Shown: piece after piece, positions 1 to 15,300 of the stretch | Layout of the letters: each line of letters starts with the position of its first letter | How positions within the stretch are numbered: position 1 is the stretch's first letter | Assembly (NCBI GenBank): GCA_038025085.1 | Contig: CM076154.1 | Location: forward strand, 20,098,501-20,162,500 | Reading direction: 5' to 3' | DNA from: Tetragonia tetragonoides | Taxonomy: Eukaryota > Streptophyta > Magnoliopsida > Caryophyllales > Aizoaceae | Length of the DNA: 64,000 nucleotides | Made by a program: the position numbers and the translations under genes | The notes under the pieces: generated by a model | Databases searched by the model: none | What the model saw: the letters and a program-made list of their open reading frames with translations, nothing else | Told to the model about the DNA's origin: nothing

Positions 1-394
1 CAATAGGAGACCTTATTCTTACCATTCAAATTAGTTAATGCAATTACTTTTCTATGTCAATATAACAAATTTTGTTAAGAGCCTGGAAGAACAACTCCTG
101 ACATAACATTGCTAGTGAAAACCAAAACAGGAACATTGGCGAGTCAATCCTATCCCACTAGATGCTTTCAGAAAAGTACAAACTCTTGAGAATTCTTGGT
201 TTATGCTCTCTAACAAAGCACTATAATGACAGCAGTAAATCATATTATCCATTTCCAAATCATCTAGTTTCTGGTACCCAAAATGATGCTACTTTTTGGT
301 GCTTCATTTAATGATCTCCATGCAATTGTCGTCAAGTCGAGATTTACTTCTTACCGAGTCAGTGTTGACATAACGTCCATATTTTCTGTTGCAG
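1..394 (+). other. UGGT intron sequence, no exon seen
   Basis: The UGGT residues that should precede the first visible exon were sought here and not found. The sequence ends in a pyrimidine-rich tract and GCAG acceptor at 391-394, so it is the 3' part of an intron whose donor is outside the window. Confidence 0.7.
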
Positions 395-3300
395 GCATCA
401 CCCTTGAGGATGCTCATACAGAAGATCTTAGCCAAGAAGTTAGAGGCTTCATTTTCTCTAAAATACTGGTTAGTGAACCTAAAACTTCTTTTGGTTGTGT
501 ATCTTTACCTTGCACTTCTCCAGGGACGCAACTACACTATAGTGAATAGTCACATCCTTCTAAAGAGCTATTTGGCTAATTCCTTTTTTTATTTTTAATT
601 TTTCTACTTAACATGTTGGAGTTTCGAAGACTATTCTTTTGTTGTTCAGTAAAAGTACTGAGCTCCTGAGTCTAGTTATTATTAAACTCTAAGTTAGCTC
701 TATTTCTCTGCTCCTGAAATTTCTAATTGTACAAAAGAAATGGATTTGGTAGTATATTGCTAGTTTCTGCCAGGGCAGCAGAAAAGATGTAAAGTTTGAT
801 ATTTAAAGGTAGTACAAATCTGCTTAATTTTTTTTGATAAGAAAACAAATGTTCAATAAAAGAGTACAATCAAGGAGGACAAGCCATCCTCCCGATATCT
901 ACAAGTCCGTCCAGTTATGCTGGATATCATTATATCAGTAACACAATAGCTCCTAAACACCCCTCCCGCCAGAGCCCGAGAGGCTAGAAAAGTCACATGA
1001 TCCAATCATCCAACACATGCTTACAAGATCCTATCATTCTTCTCCAGCCCGGTACACCACAAGACTGCCAGCATTGCTTGTCTCCATCGCAGATTCTTCT
1101 TATGTCTCCAAAAGCCCACAAACCGTACCTGCAAAAGATCCAAAGCTACAGGACACACCCAACTTTTTCGCTCAAACCAAATAGGCGATTCCTAAGATCG
1201 ATAGCATCAGCATGGAAGGAAACGATGGGAAAAAAAACTCGTTGCAAGCATGGCAAAGCATAGACATATCTAGCACAAGCGTCATACCTAACCTCCTCGT
1301 CTGAATTCTGAAGCATATCATTCATGTTAATCGTCTTTAATGCAATGTCAACACTAAATTCCTTATCTTCAACGGCACTTTCTCATTCCATTAGAATGGC
1401 AATGGGGAAGGGGGCACATTGTGATGAGGAGTTAAAGAAAGGAAGGATCTTGAAGAAAAAGCCCTTGAAGCGTCACCCTTCCACACCCTAGTGTCCTTAC
1501 CTCCAGAAAAACTGACAGGTTGCAAGAGCCCAGCAACAAGGTAAGCTCATCTACCTCTCTCATGCGGGGGCCTCTGCAAATGAAGATTACAAGCCCCATC
1601 CGTACTAATAAATTCAAAATTATACCCTCCTGATAATCTGGCAGTTGGAAAGGCGTGGGCCCGTGGGGACGTATGATTGAATGCTGAATGGTTGGTCACC
1701 TTTCCATACATCCTCCCAATATCTAATCTGAGGTCCATTCCCCAACCTGAAGGAAACCATGGGGAAAAAACAAGAATAAGCCTGGGAGATCTTCAAAGGG
1801 ATGCATGTGTGGCTCCATGAGCACTATGCCCATACTATGAACTTAGCTACCTCAGTTAAGTTTATTTAGTTTTGAAAAGTTTGTAATAATGAATGAAACA
1901 GAACAAAACATAAATGCACAATTCAAAACTGTAATAAAGCAACACAATATTCCTTATCTCGGAGAGAGAGATACCAGTGCTTGGACCTGGATCCTGGTGG
2001 GCAGAAGTTGCAGCCTCTTCCACCAGTCCAATGGTGGTACAATTCAAACAGTAGTCAGAGAAGAAAAAGCTAATCTCTGCCAAAATGGAGAGGCTCCCGC
2101 AGCCCACCTGCCACTGGTGGTAAGGGAGATTCCCAGTGACAGTCACCCACTTGAGAAAAAACGGAACATTGTATGTCTAAGGTAGTACAAACTTGTGATC
2201 GATATTAATTTCATCTGCATACAAGATATTCACAGCTAAGGTGCTAATTTATCGGCAATGGGTCCCTGACTCAACCCTTTGCGCAATTGTGTTTACTAAT
2301 TGTCAGTTTCATTGTAATTATCCAGGAACGTAAACCTGAACTCTCCTCTGAGGTTATGGATTTCAGAGATTATCTTTTGTCGTCCACTGTTTCAGATACA
2401 CTTGAAGTTTGGGAATTAAAAGGTAATCACTTGTTGAAGAACGTGTTGCTTCTGGTTATAATTGTTGACAAACTCATCCAAAAATCAAATATGAAAAATC
2501 ACAGATTTGGGACATCAAACCGCACAGAAGATAGTCCATGCCTCTGATCCTTTGCAGGCGATGCAAGAGATCACTCAAAATTTCCCAAGTGTGGTGGCAT
2601 CTTTGTCGAGGATGAAGGTATAACGCACTTGCTTTTGTTCCTGACCAGATTATGGTTTAGAAAAATTATGCTGTTTGAAATATTACTGTCGTCATAGTTT
2701 TTTAGATAAAAAGCTTGCTTACTTTATCCTCTTGCGATGCTAACTAAGTTCATGTGTTTTCAATGTGAGCAGCTGAATGATTCAGTCAAGGATGAGATAC
2801 TTGCAAACCAGAGGATGGTCCCTCCTGGCAAGTCCTTAATGGCTTTGAATGGCGCTTTAATCAATATTGAAGATCTTGACTTATACCAGTAATGTTTTAC
2901 CTCTCTGGCTCAATCTTTTTATTCTGCTGCCTTTTCTTCTTGACAAGCAGTTTGTTTATCTTTGAAGTTGTTAGCTTTAGTAAATGTGCTGCGTACACCC
3001 AACCCCCCTCCTCTCTTGCCGCCTGGAAGGGAGCCTCCTTTGAGGCAGAGGGTAGCTTTAGTCAATATGCATTTGGAGCTCTTGGTTATTACTCTAAATC
3101 TTTGTCATTGTTATTTGGAGGTTTTGTTCTTGAGCGGTATTACATCATTCCTCCTACTTTGGTTATTTTGTGTACCATTCTTTATTGCTCGTCTTGTGTA
3201 CCCTTCTAGTACAAAATACAAAAATGACAGGCAAGGGTTGAATTTAGATGTTGGTAGAAAAAGTTTGACACCCTAAGTCCAACATCTATAGAATATGACA

Positions 3301-6300
3301 CCTATGATTGATTTATAAGAGATGTATCACTTCTACCAAAGCAACAAGCCATTTCCCTTTGGGCTTAAGTAAACCTTTTTGAAGCCATTAGGGGCTTTCC
3401 TACCATATTCAGAAGTGGGTTATGTTACATAGGTGTTTGGATGGTTGCTACTTTTGCGTGGTGCGCTTGAACTAGAAAGCTGAGGCTAGCAGTCTGGTGG
3501 GTTGGGGAGGTTATTGGGCTGGAACACAGGTCAAAAGGACGCGTAAGTCCGCTGAAGGGTGAATATGTGATTTTGCTTGCACCATCTGCTGGAGGTTGTT
3601 TGGTTTTTCAGGGCAGATATGGGTTTGTCCTGTGAGTGTCGTTTTGGGAGAGGGAAGGAGAGGAGATTACTTTGGCATAATGCAATTTTGCTGTTACTTG
3701 GTGCCTTTGGTTAGAAAGGAATGACCGGGTCTTTCATGATGCGACCATATTTGTCGATGTGGCGTGGGATAGATCACTTATCTAGTGTCGTTATGGGCTA
3801 GAGCTGCAAGGGCATTTAGGAGTTAACTCACGGAGTAATCTTGGAGTAATCTTGGTAGCCTGCAAAAGGAGGAGTCAGGGTTTACAAACAGAATTGCCAA
3901 GTGTAAACTTATTGATTTATTTTTTAGATAAGCAATTGTATCAATGACGGAAACAATCATGACACAAGAGAATAGGGAATCCTTAAAGAGGAAGCTACTA
4001 ATTTTAACCAAGGACTTTGAGTTTCAGTGAGGGACACCTCTTTGAAAGCCCAATAGATTTGGTTCATAATAAGCCATATACATCACACGATCCCATAGAA
4101 AATCAGGTGAGAGTTTCGGTCCAACCACATGCACCAGAAAACATCACGAAGAGCACATCACCACTACTAACTAGTTTCTGACCCCTTTCCCACTCAACAT
4201 AGTTCACTTGGAAATGCTGGATAAAGGGGAAACAAAACACCCCCCCTCACATCGAAAGCATCCTCTAGCAAGTCTGAGCAACCTCACAGTGCAAAAACAA
4301 AGCACACATGGTTTGCCGCCTCCACATCATGTGATGAGTGTTCAACAAAGCAAAAAGGTCAAGACCTCCCTTTTCAATCATGGTGGGTGGCTTTCTGTAC
4401 ATGAAGGTCCCCAGGAGTTGCCAGAATAAGCAACAGCAGACGCATCATGGAGAGGAATTGATAGACCCTATGATACATAGAAGAGGACGACAAATCACAA
4501 ATCCCCATTCCTTACATCATCCCAGAATCGTACCTGATGTCCATTACCCACTTTATACCAAAGGATAGAAACAAGACGATACCTGAGACATGAACCTTTG
4601 AAGGGAAAGCATAGGAGACAATAGAGCTGGCATGAGCATCCCAACCATTTGGCAAAAGACTTTGCTCCTTGCTTGCTGCTGATAACTACATGACTTTAGG
4701 ACTTTGTACTAGTGGAAATACAGCAGCCACTTACCCACCAAGGCACCAATTAAATGTTTTTGGATACTACGCTAAGAAACCCAATTTCACACCAAGTCCT
4801 AACTTAAAGGTGATCTCTCACTCCCAAAAGCCCATGACAACAATCATACTCTCCATGCTATTAGTAACACCTCATTGACAGGAAATTTGAACAAATAAAG
4901 ATAGTATAGACACCAACATCAGTTTGAACTTTAGTATGTTCTTTTATTAGTTTATTTACCCAGGCAATGCCTGCTTCACAATTTTTAAAATAGATAAAAT
5001 TGTAATGTTTTACTGAAAAATCATAATTGTCAAAATATGATAAAGGTACGATTTTAAAACTACTCACTGATTTTTAAATTTTAGCCTTCTATCATATGCT
5101 GTAATCATATAATTATTTACAATGCTATTTGTGTCAAGTGCACACCTTATGAGGACACCAAGTTTCAAAAAATGCGCATTGCTCGGACTCTTAAAGTTGA
5201 GTTGTTTATACTAGAATCATTCTTATGTAAAAAAAAAAGTTATTTATATTAGAATCATAGTCTTACAATTTTGTTTCTTTTATTCAAATTTTTCTTTTTA
5301 TTTTATATTGTAAAAGCTCTTATTTTCATAATGTTGAGTAAAATTAGAATTTATTAAGAAATTCAATTTAACTATTTTATACTTACTTTATCTAAACAAG
5401 TGCTCCTTTTCTTTTCCCATTTTTGTGACAATAAGTATTTTTAAAAGAATATACAATCTCTATTTTTATAACCTTTTGTAACAAACAATTCATATTTCAA
5501 TATTTTTTGATGATATTCATGTTTATTCTTATTAAAATATTGGAACGTATTGCATATTGTTTTACTGGGCTTTTGTGTGATGTGCCGTCATGATGGGGAG
5601 GATTCTCTGCATTTGTTTGTGCTCTGTGAGTTTGCGCGGTCTTTATGGAATAGATTGTTGGATGGTGAGAGTTTCGTGTGTCCTGCCACAGTGGGGGAGT
5701 TCTTGCAGATTCGTTTTGCAGCAATGAGGAGAAGTAGAGAGGGAAGGTTGTTATGGAGATGTGCGTCTTTGGCCCTCCTGTGGTGTTAGAGAGAAATGCG
5801 AGGGTGTTTTCCAATGGTTGGAAGACCATTGATTATGTCTGGGACCATGTGATCTATTTGGGTTCCCTTTGGGCTAAGGCGGCATGGGCCTTTAAGGGCG
5901 TTCCACTTACTTTTGTATAGCGCCAGTGGCAAGATTTTTAGTTCTTGTTTTGTTTTGTTGTGAGGATACCTTATCCTCCTTTTTGTATTCTTTCAATTCA
6001 TGATTAATAAAATTTTTTCTTATCTAAAAAAATATTGGAACGTATTAAGGTATTACACTAATTCATCCTAAAGATTTATGTTGGACTCTTTATAAAAGTA
6101 AAATAGTGTTGAAGGCCAATTCAGTTTCTAAGGGATAAGAACAATAATAATAAAAGGAACCGAGTAGGGTGAATGAAAGTCCTGTCATTTATTCTTAATT
6201 CAAATAAATGAGGGACACTTGGTGTATAAGGGGCCCGACAAGTGTCGAGCTAAGTGCAATAGCTCGACTTCAACTGTATGTAATTATTTTGATGGATTAC

Positions 6301-9300
6301 CTGCAGGTTTGGTTTGGTAACTCCTTAACCGTCTTGGTCTTTTCTCTTGCTACTTACATTTGGAAGTCAAAGGCGCCTTGAAGGTGCCGCTTTTGCTTAA
6401 ACCTTGGTACTTGAAGGGATTGAACACTCGTGATGTGTTGCACTGGTGGAGACCAATTGGTGTTGGGTTGTCCCACTGACGCGTGCATGATGTGTCATCA
6501 TGCTAGCGAAATTAATTTGCACTTGTTCTTGCATTGTGACTTTGCTCAGATTTTATGGAGCAAGTTGCTAAGTATGGGAGAGAGTATTTTGTGTTCTCTA
6601 CTAAGATTGTTTAGTTTAGCACTTGCTGGTCAGATATGTTGGGTTCGGGAGGGGTAAGGAGCATAAGGTGTTGTGGCGGTGTGATTTTTGGTAGTCTTCT
6701 GGTGCCTTTGGTTGGAAAGGTATTGTAGGATTTTCGATGTGGATGGCAAGCCACTTGACTACTTGAGTATGTTATGGGCTTTTACCGTGTGGTGTATTTG
6801 GCTCCTTTATGAGCTAAACTGGCTGGGCTTTTAAGGGGGATGTCCCTCACTTATACTCAACGGTTATTGGGAGACTTGTTTAGATTTTTATTTTGAAGGA
6901 CTTTTTGTCCTCACAGGATGTAATTACCATTTCAATGTCAATACTACAAGTTTTTCTTATCTCAATCTGTAAGGACTTGTAACCTGCCAAACAGGTTGGG
7001 TCGGGTCGGGTCGGGTCGAGTAACTTTGGGTTTGGGTCATCATCAGTGGTGGTTAAAAAGAAGGTCTGTCGGGACATTCGGTTTGGTTATCTGTTCAAAC
7101 AAATTTTGTTCGGTAAACCTGGCAAATGGGCAGGTTGGGTCGGGTAACTTCGGATTTGGGTCATCAGCAGGTCAAGTCGGAAAGTAGGTCGGTCATGTCA
7201 GGTCGTTGCTGGGTTGGTTCCGGGTCGGTTTTCAGGTTGGGTCAGATTTTGGCAGGTAGATTACAATGCATAAAAGAAAGTGTTGTATCAATAATTAGTC
7301 TTTCAAAGATGATTGAATCTTGGTTTCGTGCCAACATCATGATGAGCATGAGGCGTTGTCATTTTAAATATGCAACGAATAAATGTTGCATGTGAGTGAT
7401 GTAATCTAGAGATTAATTTTTTGGTTGGAAATGATGATTTCCAGTGGAGCCAAAAGCTTCACTACTTTTTGGCTTAGGAATATAATGAACTAAAGCAAAA
7501 TGGCTCATAAAACTATCGGCACTTCTTATTTATTGTGAAGTTGCCGATGGTCGTCGCACTTCGGATCTCGGGTCAAATGGAAACAACCTCTCTGTGAGAC
7601 TCTCATAGGGGTAAGGCTGCGAACAACCGACCCCCCCTTACCCTTCCTAGGTGGGAGCCTCTTTGGAGGCACTGGGGTAATGTTGATGGTGCTGTCTTCA
7701 CTCTCTTCTCTTGCTTTTATGGTGTTTATCCTAGTTCAGCTGGTTCATGTGCGCTCAATTATCTGCCATGTAATCAAATCACATTTGTTCTAATGGATGT
7801 ATTCTTTCCTATATAGGTTAGTTGATTTGGTCCATCAGGAGTTGTCTTTGGCTGATCAATTTTCGAAACTGAAGGTATGGTTGCTTTAAGCTTCTTCCGA
7901 TACACTTTGCTTTGTAGCGGGCCATTGAAGGGACATATTTTCTTTTGTGCAAGTTATGTCTAAAACACTAACCTTGGTTTTCTTCCCATCTTCAAATCTT
8001 GTAATCTGCGCATTGGCAAAAAAGGACAATATGCCGTAAGAATGAGGTGGACGAAGTGTCTTTCTTCTGTGAACAAGTGCAATGATTACTATCTGCCATG
8101 GTTTTTTCTCATTTGTCATTAAATATTTGATAAGCAAAACCCTTTGTAGGAAAAAGGGATTTTTTAAGCTCCGAATAGTGCTTATGGTTCGCAATGGAGG
8201 ACTACTTAATTCAAACTATAGTCTAAAAAGGAGTCTGAACTTCAAAGCATCTTCTCCCCTCCCACCTCCTTGCTATTGTTTTTACTCGTGTGTCAACCTG
8301 GTTTATAGTTATTTCTTTTTAATATTAAAGGTGAGAGTTTTTTTTGATAAACAACCGGATAACTTTTCCTTTGTTTCTTTGTGTGTTATTCCTTGTGCTC
8401 ACTACTCAGTCAGTAAATACAATGTAATAATTTTTTTGCATTTCAAGAATGTTGTTGACGTGAATGGCTGGAAATAGATATCACGGAGCTATAAAATAGA
8501 TATTATTCATAAAATATTTAATATGAAAAACCAGGACTACTGACTGGTGTGCTTCACTGACAAAATCTAGATTCCTGAACCTACTATACGGAAACTCCTA
8601 TCAACTATACCACCCTCAGAGTCAAGTACATTTCGCATTGATTTCCGCTCAAGTCATGTTCATTACCTCAATAACTTGGAAGAGGATTCGATGTACAAAA
8701 GATGGCGTAGTAGTGTGAATGAGGTAGTATTTATTCTCCTTGTGGTTTTTTTTCAGTAAATATTAATACTCTGGTTGTTGCACAAATGAAGAGTAATCAG
8801 AATGTCTAATACCACAACTCTGTAGATATTAATGCCAACGTTTCCTGGACAACTACGATACATTCGTAAGAATCTCTTCCATGCAGTGTACATTCTTGAT
8901 CCCGCCACTACTAGTGGGCTTGAGGCAAGTGACTTAACCTATATATTGTACCAGTTAACAAGGATTTAGGCAGTATATAGCATATACCAATGTCTTCATG
9001 TAATTCCATCTTCATTGCTGTACAGGTGATTGACATGATTATTAATTTATATGAAAACCAATTTCCAATGAGATTTGGAGTAATATTATACTCCACAACA
9101 TTCATTGAGAAGGTTGAGAAAAATGGTGGTGATATTAATGCAGCTTCCGGTGTCATCTCTACAGAGGAAGATATATCTAGTTTGGTAATCTACATACCCT
9201 GTTGTTTATATGCTTGGCCGCATGCTAATAATTAACATTGCAACCATGTTATGCTTTGCTGACTAATGACTGGTTTATGTGACATGGTTATTTTTTTCCT

Positions 9301-12300
9301 TTTGCAGATTATTCGTCTTTTCTTTTATATTAAAGAGCATCATGACGTGCAGACAGCTTTTAAGTTCTTGAGCAATGTAAGTGCCTCTCCGTTCTGTTTT
9401 GTGGTTCAGCTCTTAATGGTCCACATATTTCTTTGCCGCTTGCAATTTCATTAAAATAGAGACATTGATAAGCCACCTTAGTGTAGTCTTCATTTAGTTC
9501 CAAGTTCAGTCACTTGATTCCAAATTGTTGAGGATTTTTTTTTTTTTTCAGTGGCCAGTCAGAACTTCTGAATGAAGCTTTCTTGTGCTTCTATGAATAC
9601 TTTATTGAAACGGATCACAGAATCTAACTTCCATCTTAGAGGATGATTTATTTTTCCAATTACTTTATTAATATTATTTGTAGTCTATTTGCGTTTATTT
9701 TGTATTTTGTAAATAAAACTACAAAGCATTTGAGTGGCCCTCTCCTTCAATTGACTTTATTAAATACTTTTTATTTTTATTTTTAATTTTGGACAATTGA
9801 GTAAATTATCATTGACCAATTCTAATCAAGCCCAATGTCTTTTATGTTACAAAACCAAGAGGGGAAGGTGTACCTTCTAGGAAGGATCTCCCTAAAGCTG
9901 TCTGAGCTATATATGCTTCCTAGGAAAGGAACAGACAACAGACTATCCAAATTTTAAAACCAGGTGCATCATTCAAATGAACCCCAAAACCAAGTTTGTC
10001 CTTATTGGGAGCATGGTGCTTAAGGAACTATTCTTCATCTCACCCTGAACTCATTTAACCAGATATTCCGGTTTGAATGACTTGATGTTGCATCTGGCTT
10101 CATTTCTAGCCATCCATATATGATCAGTCAATGGAGCCAAGCTAGCAATAATCAGCGTCCTTTTGAATCTGTCTCCTCTGTACGTGAACCCGTTTCCAGA
10201 TAGGCAGATACTGAAGATATCCTATGATCTCAGTCATCTCACACCAATTTATAACCAATTCTTGAGCAAGGATATGCATTTAGATCTAAAACAACAAGAT
10301 GGTCATGTCTCATGTGTCTCAGGTAAGCCTCCACATAATAGGCAATTGCTATCAGCAGATACAACAATACTATAGAGCTTCTCGTTAACCTGCAGCTTCA
10401 TTTGCGTAACCACCCGGCACATAAATATAGATTTGGGACATTACCCCTGTTCCAAATCGATTGTGGCCATTTAGCAACTTGAGAGACCCATTACTTCCAC
10501 TTATAACCCGAAGCAATACTATACTTAACAGAGGGGTACCTCAACCATGAATTATTGGAGTATTTACCAGCAAATTTATCCCCTTCCGTCACATATTTCT
10601 TTCGAGTACCAACTTGCACCAGCATTGAGTTGGTAGGTCCACCTGCCCTAACGTACGAGATAAACTGCACTTACCCATTTTACCCAAAGCAGGTCTACTT
10701 TGAAGCATTGTTCCAGGCATCTTACCTTTAACATCTCAAATGGCAAGACCTCCTGTATTGTAGATTTACAAACCAAAGCTAAGCAACCAGAGGAGGGTGG
10801 CATTAGGTTTGCCTCCCCAAAGATAATGTCTGCAAGACTCTGCATATATCAAATCAGTATAGAGGCCCTAGAAATCACGCTTCGAGGGAGTTTTCTGTGA
10901 AATCATTTCTAGCATTGTTGGGATTATCTTCAACACTAAGGCAAGAGTTCCTTTTAAGGTGAGATCATTGGTTTGGACGAAGGCGTTGGGGAGAATCAAC
11001 GCTAATGATATGCTCCAGAAGAGGCGACCAAGGTTGGATATCTCACCAGATATGTGTGCACTGTGTCATGCTAGTTGCAAGACACATGCACATTTTCTTC
11101 ACTGGGAAATGGCCCGTATTCTGTGGAGAAAGTTGTTTGGTTTTTTTTTTTTTGGGGGGGGGGGGGGGCGCAGTGGGTGTTTCCTTCTACTGTGTGGGAG
11201 ATGTTGCAGCCTTGCAGGTGCTTTATTTTGGGGTTTGGGAGAGATGTTGCACCGTTTAATGCTGTTTTCTCTATTCTTTGGTGTTTGTGGTTGGAGACGA
11301 ATGCCAGAATTTTCTCCCAGCGCTCCTTACCGCCTGAGGATACTTCAGTGGGATAGAGTGACTTACTTAGCTTCTATATGGGCTACAGGAAGAGGTGCTT
11401 TTCGGAGCTATTCTATTTTTGGCAGTTTGATTAATATTGTTCTATTAACTAGAAAAGTATAGAGGCACAATAAGTATGCAGGCTCAACTAACAAAGTGGA
11501 GTTACGCTGAGGGGGTAGCTCAGCATTTAAGACCTCTGAGATGAGGTCCCAGGTTCAAGTCCCCTCAGGGCCACTGGAGGTTTTCCTGGTCGTTAACTTC
11601 CGGGGCCATGGGATCAGTCAAGCAAAGCTTGGAATTTCACAAGGACGCTTAGATCACTTATAAAATGGGGTACACGAGAGATGTCTAGAAATCCAAGAAC
11701 TGACTCTGGTAGTCATTTTATCCACTGTACAATCATAGTCCGCATTAAACAATTCATTTCTGGAGGAAATGGGGTCGCCCAAGTATCTGAAAGGCATTCT
11801 GCCCACTTTAAAACCAGAGATAGTGACAATAAAAAATATAGATGTAACATCTTGCCACATTTGCCAATATAAATGGCAGACTTAGCTTGGTTTGCTCTAA
11901 GCCCGAAGCTTTAGAAAATGTAGGAAACCCCCTTAGAAGAAGTGTGGCAGAGGCAATTTCTCCCTTAAAAGAAGTAATAAATCATATGCAAAGCGTAGAT
12001 GGTTCATTTTCGCTGTAGAACATCTAAGATTAAACTGAAACCCATGCAATGTAACAAAATTCCTTGTAAATACTCCATACAGAGGACAAAGATAGAGGAG
12101 ATATGGGATCCTGTAACAATCAAGCTCAATAACATTGCAACACAGACCACTCTTGTAGGAAATCTCCCGTTGGCCCCATAGAAGATGTCACTTTAAGGCA
12201 AATGGGGAAGGCCTTATTGTTTAAGGACGGCTAGATCACTTATAAAATGACTCACAATCCTTACAACTTCCGATGTGGGACTTGGGGTGTTATAAACTTA

Positions 12301-15300
12301 TAGTTCCATTGTCTTAAACCTTTCTTTCAAGGGAAGTAGACATGCAAGCGACCATTTATCACAAGAACTGGGAGGGGGGGTGTGGTGATCAGCCAATATA
12401 AAAATTTGGGAGGAAAGTTAAGAGCAAAAGCATATCATTAACGAAAGGCCAGGCTTTTAAGCTGTAAACCATTGTAAGATCAACTTTAAGAAGGTCGCTG
12501 GGAGATGTAGCCTTCCGGCTAAAGTGTTTTACTATGTTTTGGCATATCATAATATTTGGAGCAATTTACCTACTTCCACAAACATGGTTCTCAAGAAGGA
12601 TATCTTTTGACTATTTGTCCATCTTCCTGCATCCACACCATTACTTCTGCATGTCAAAGTGGCAGTGGAATAAGAGAAGCATATTCTTTTAGATACCATA
12701 CAATTGCTTTTACGATTTTTCCGAAGAAAGGTGCATCCTCATCTTTATTGCTTACTTCTGGACCACCACCATTTTCTCTCACAATTTAATTATACGAAAA
12801 ATGTTTTCATATTTCAGGTGCACGCAGAATCTGGTGATCTTGGAGAAGATGCTCCTGAGAGGCGTCAAGTAGAGGGGGCATTTATTGATGCTATACTGTG
12901 AGTTGTGGGATAGTGAACTGTAAAATGAACTGATTACTTCATTCATTAATTTAGTGTCTTTTTTTATTTCAAATTTTATAAGTTGACAAATTTGGTCAAG
13001 ACTCAAGAGTTTAAATCAATCAAATGATTCATCTTTCCTTGTATTTATATATTTTTGGGTAAAACAAAGTTGTATTAAATTAGAAATGGGGAGAACAAGA
13101 TATGCTCAATCAGAGTTACAGTTACAAATTTACCCAGTTATGCCTTGTTATATATATTGAAGCACCAATTATATCTTTTTGCAGACCGAAGTCAAAATCT
13201 CCTCCACAAGATATGCTACTGAAATTGGACACGGAGAAAACTTTCAGAGATGTAGCCCAGGAGAGTTCCTTGTTTGTTTTCAATCTGGGCATGTCTAACC
13301 ACAAGTGTAGCCTTTTACTAAATGGACTTGTGCACAACTCGAATGAGGTACTCTTTTTTGCTCACAGAGGCATATCCCAGACTTATGAAATTTAGTCTTC
13401 TCAAATCTTTCTTGTGTAATTTTGAAAACAAACTCCTGAGGCTGGGTTCTATATAGCTACAGAAGCAAGCACTTCCTTTTTTGTATTGCTACAACTTCGA
13501 TTTACAATGAACTTGAATATGGATGCTACAGGGTCTCCTATCCCTTTTCCTCACGTGTTATGCTGTTTCAATCTTCGGGATTATTGCTTGCATCTATTGA
13601 ATTAGAATTTACTAATTTATGTTTCTCCACTTTAGAAGTCAGAACCTTGTTATACTCTGTCCACCAGTTGTCTGGAAAGGCATGGTCACAGGGTCAGGTA
13701 TTTGGAAAACACTTTTGGGGATGCCCCCTTTGCATCATTATCCCTGTTCTTGATTCTGCTATCTCCATTTTCTGCTCTAGAGAACGTGATCTGTGTCTTT
13801 TGTCCTAAATTTTTTATGTAATCCTAATCAATGCGAGTTAGGGAATCTCAAGTACTTTGTGTTCTGCAACTCAGTTCTGCATCCCCCCCCCCCTCCAAAA
13901 AGAAAACAAAGTCCTTTTGTTTTTATCAGATTTTACTGGACATTCAAATATTGAATGTGCCTCCTAAGGTGAGCGCGTTTGGTTTTGTCGATAGGACTAA
14001 CAGCAATAATATGCTCCTCAGAAGGCTACTTGGTTTGGCCACCTCAGCATTTGGTTCATTGTGATGTGGCAAACAGGTTTGCACTTAGCTCACTGTGATG
14101 TGACATAGGTTCTTTGAAGTCTAAGTTTCCTCTGAAGGTGCGCGCCTTCGTGTGGACTTTGGTGTTAGGCAGGGTGAATACGCGTGACATGTTGCAGCGG
14201 CGGAGGCCTGGTTGGTGTTTGTCGCCGGATGTGTGTGTTATGTGCCATCATGACTGTGAGGATGGCCTGCATCTGTTAGTGTTGTGCAAGTTTGCTACGA
14301 TGTTGTGGGGTAGGTTGATTGGGGGAGAGCCTTTTGCTAGCCCTGCTACAGTGGGCCAGTTTCTTCAGATGCGGTTTGTTGCTGGAGGGAGGGGGAGAGG
14401 GCAAGTTGTGGTGGAAGTGTGCTTGTCTGGCTATTCTGTGGTGTATTTGGCTAGAGCGGAACTCGAGAATCTTTTCCGCCTCTAGAAAGACCATCGATTA
14501 TGTTTGCGATCATATTGTTTATTTGGCATCTCTTTGGGCGAAGGCAGCTGGGGCCTTCAAGGGGGTTCCATTGACCTTTGTTCAACTTCATTGGGGAGAG
14601 CTGTAGATATTTTTTGTATTCATTCGAGGACTTCTTGTCCTCCCCTTTTTGTATTCTTTCATTTGATTGATTAATAAAATTTTCTCTTAACTAAAAAAAA
14701 AGGTGACATAGGTTCTTTGAGGTTTCTAGCTATGTGTTGGTTCCCGGGGCCCTGCGTTGTATCATCTGGTGACTCAGTATATTGGTGTGGAAGATATTAA
14801 GGGAGATGGAATAAGATACTGTTTGTTGTATTTGTTTGGAGAGGATTGCCAGTGTTTCCTGAGATTTGTCTTTTGCAGCCTATTTGGGTTTGGGTTTGTT
14901 ATCTGGTTGTGTTCTTTTTGCTTCATTTTGTCATACGAAGATCAAACATTCACCTGAGTTTCTGTGGGTGTACTTAGCTCCTTTTATGGTCTGGGGAAGT
15001 TTTTGTGTGTGTGTGGGGGGGGGGGGGCGCGGTATAGAAGCTCTTCCATTTCTTTTAGGAGGAATTGGTCCAATTTGTAACTCTTTTTCTGTACAATTGT
15101 TAATCATCAATGTCATACTTCTTTTAAATGAAATGAAAAGAAAATCATAACTCATCAGAGTAGAGCAGTCACTCAACGGAAGAGTGACAGTGATATTTAG
15201 GATGCTCAATCTCAGCAGAAATTGACTTCTCTGGAATTAGATTCCTATATGAACTTGGGAAATACTTCATTTATGTTTGGTTGGCAATAAGGGAATGGTT

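Noticed and set aside
11510..11575. tRNA gene
   Set aside because: A and B boxes are present, but there is no acceptor stem or anticodon arm that closes; a SINE head explains it better. The same holds for 34180-34262 and 37439-37600.
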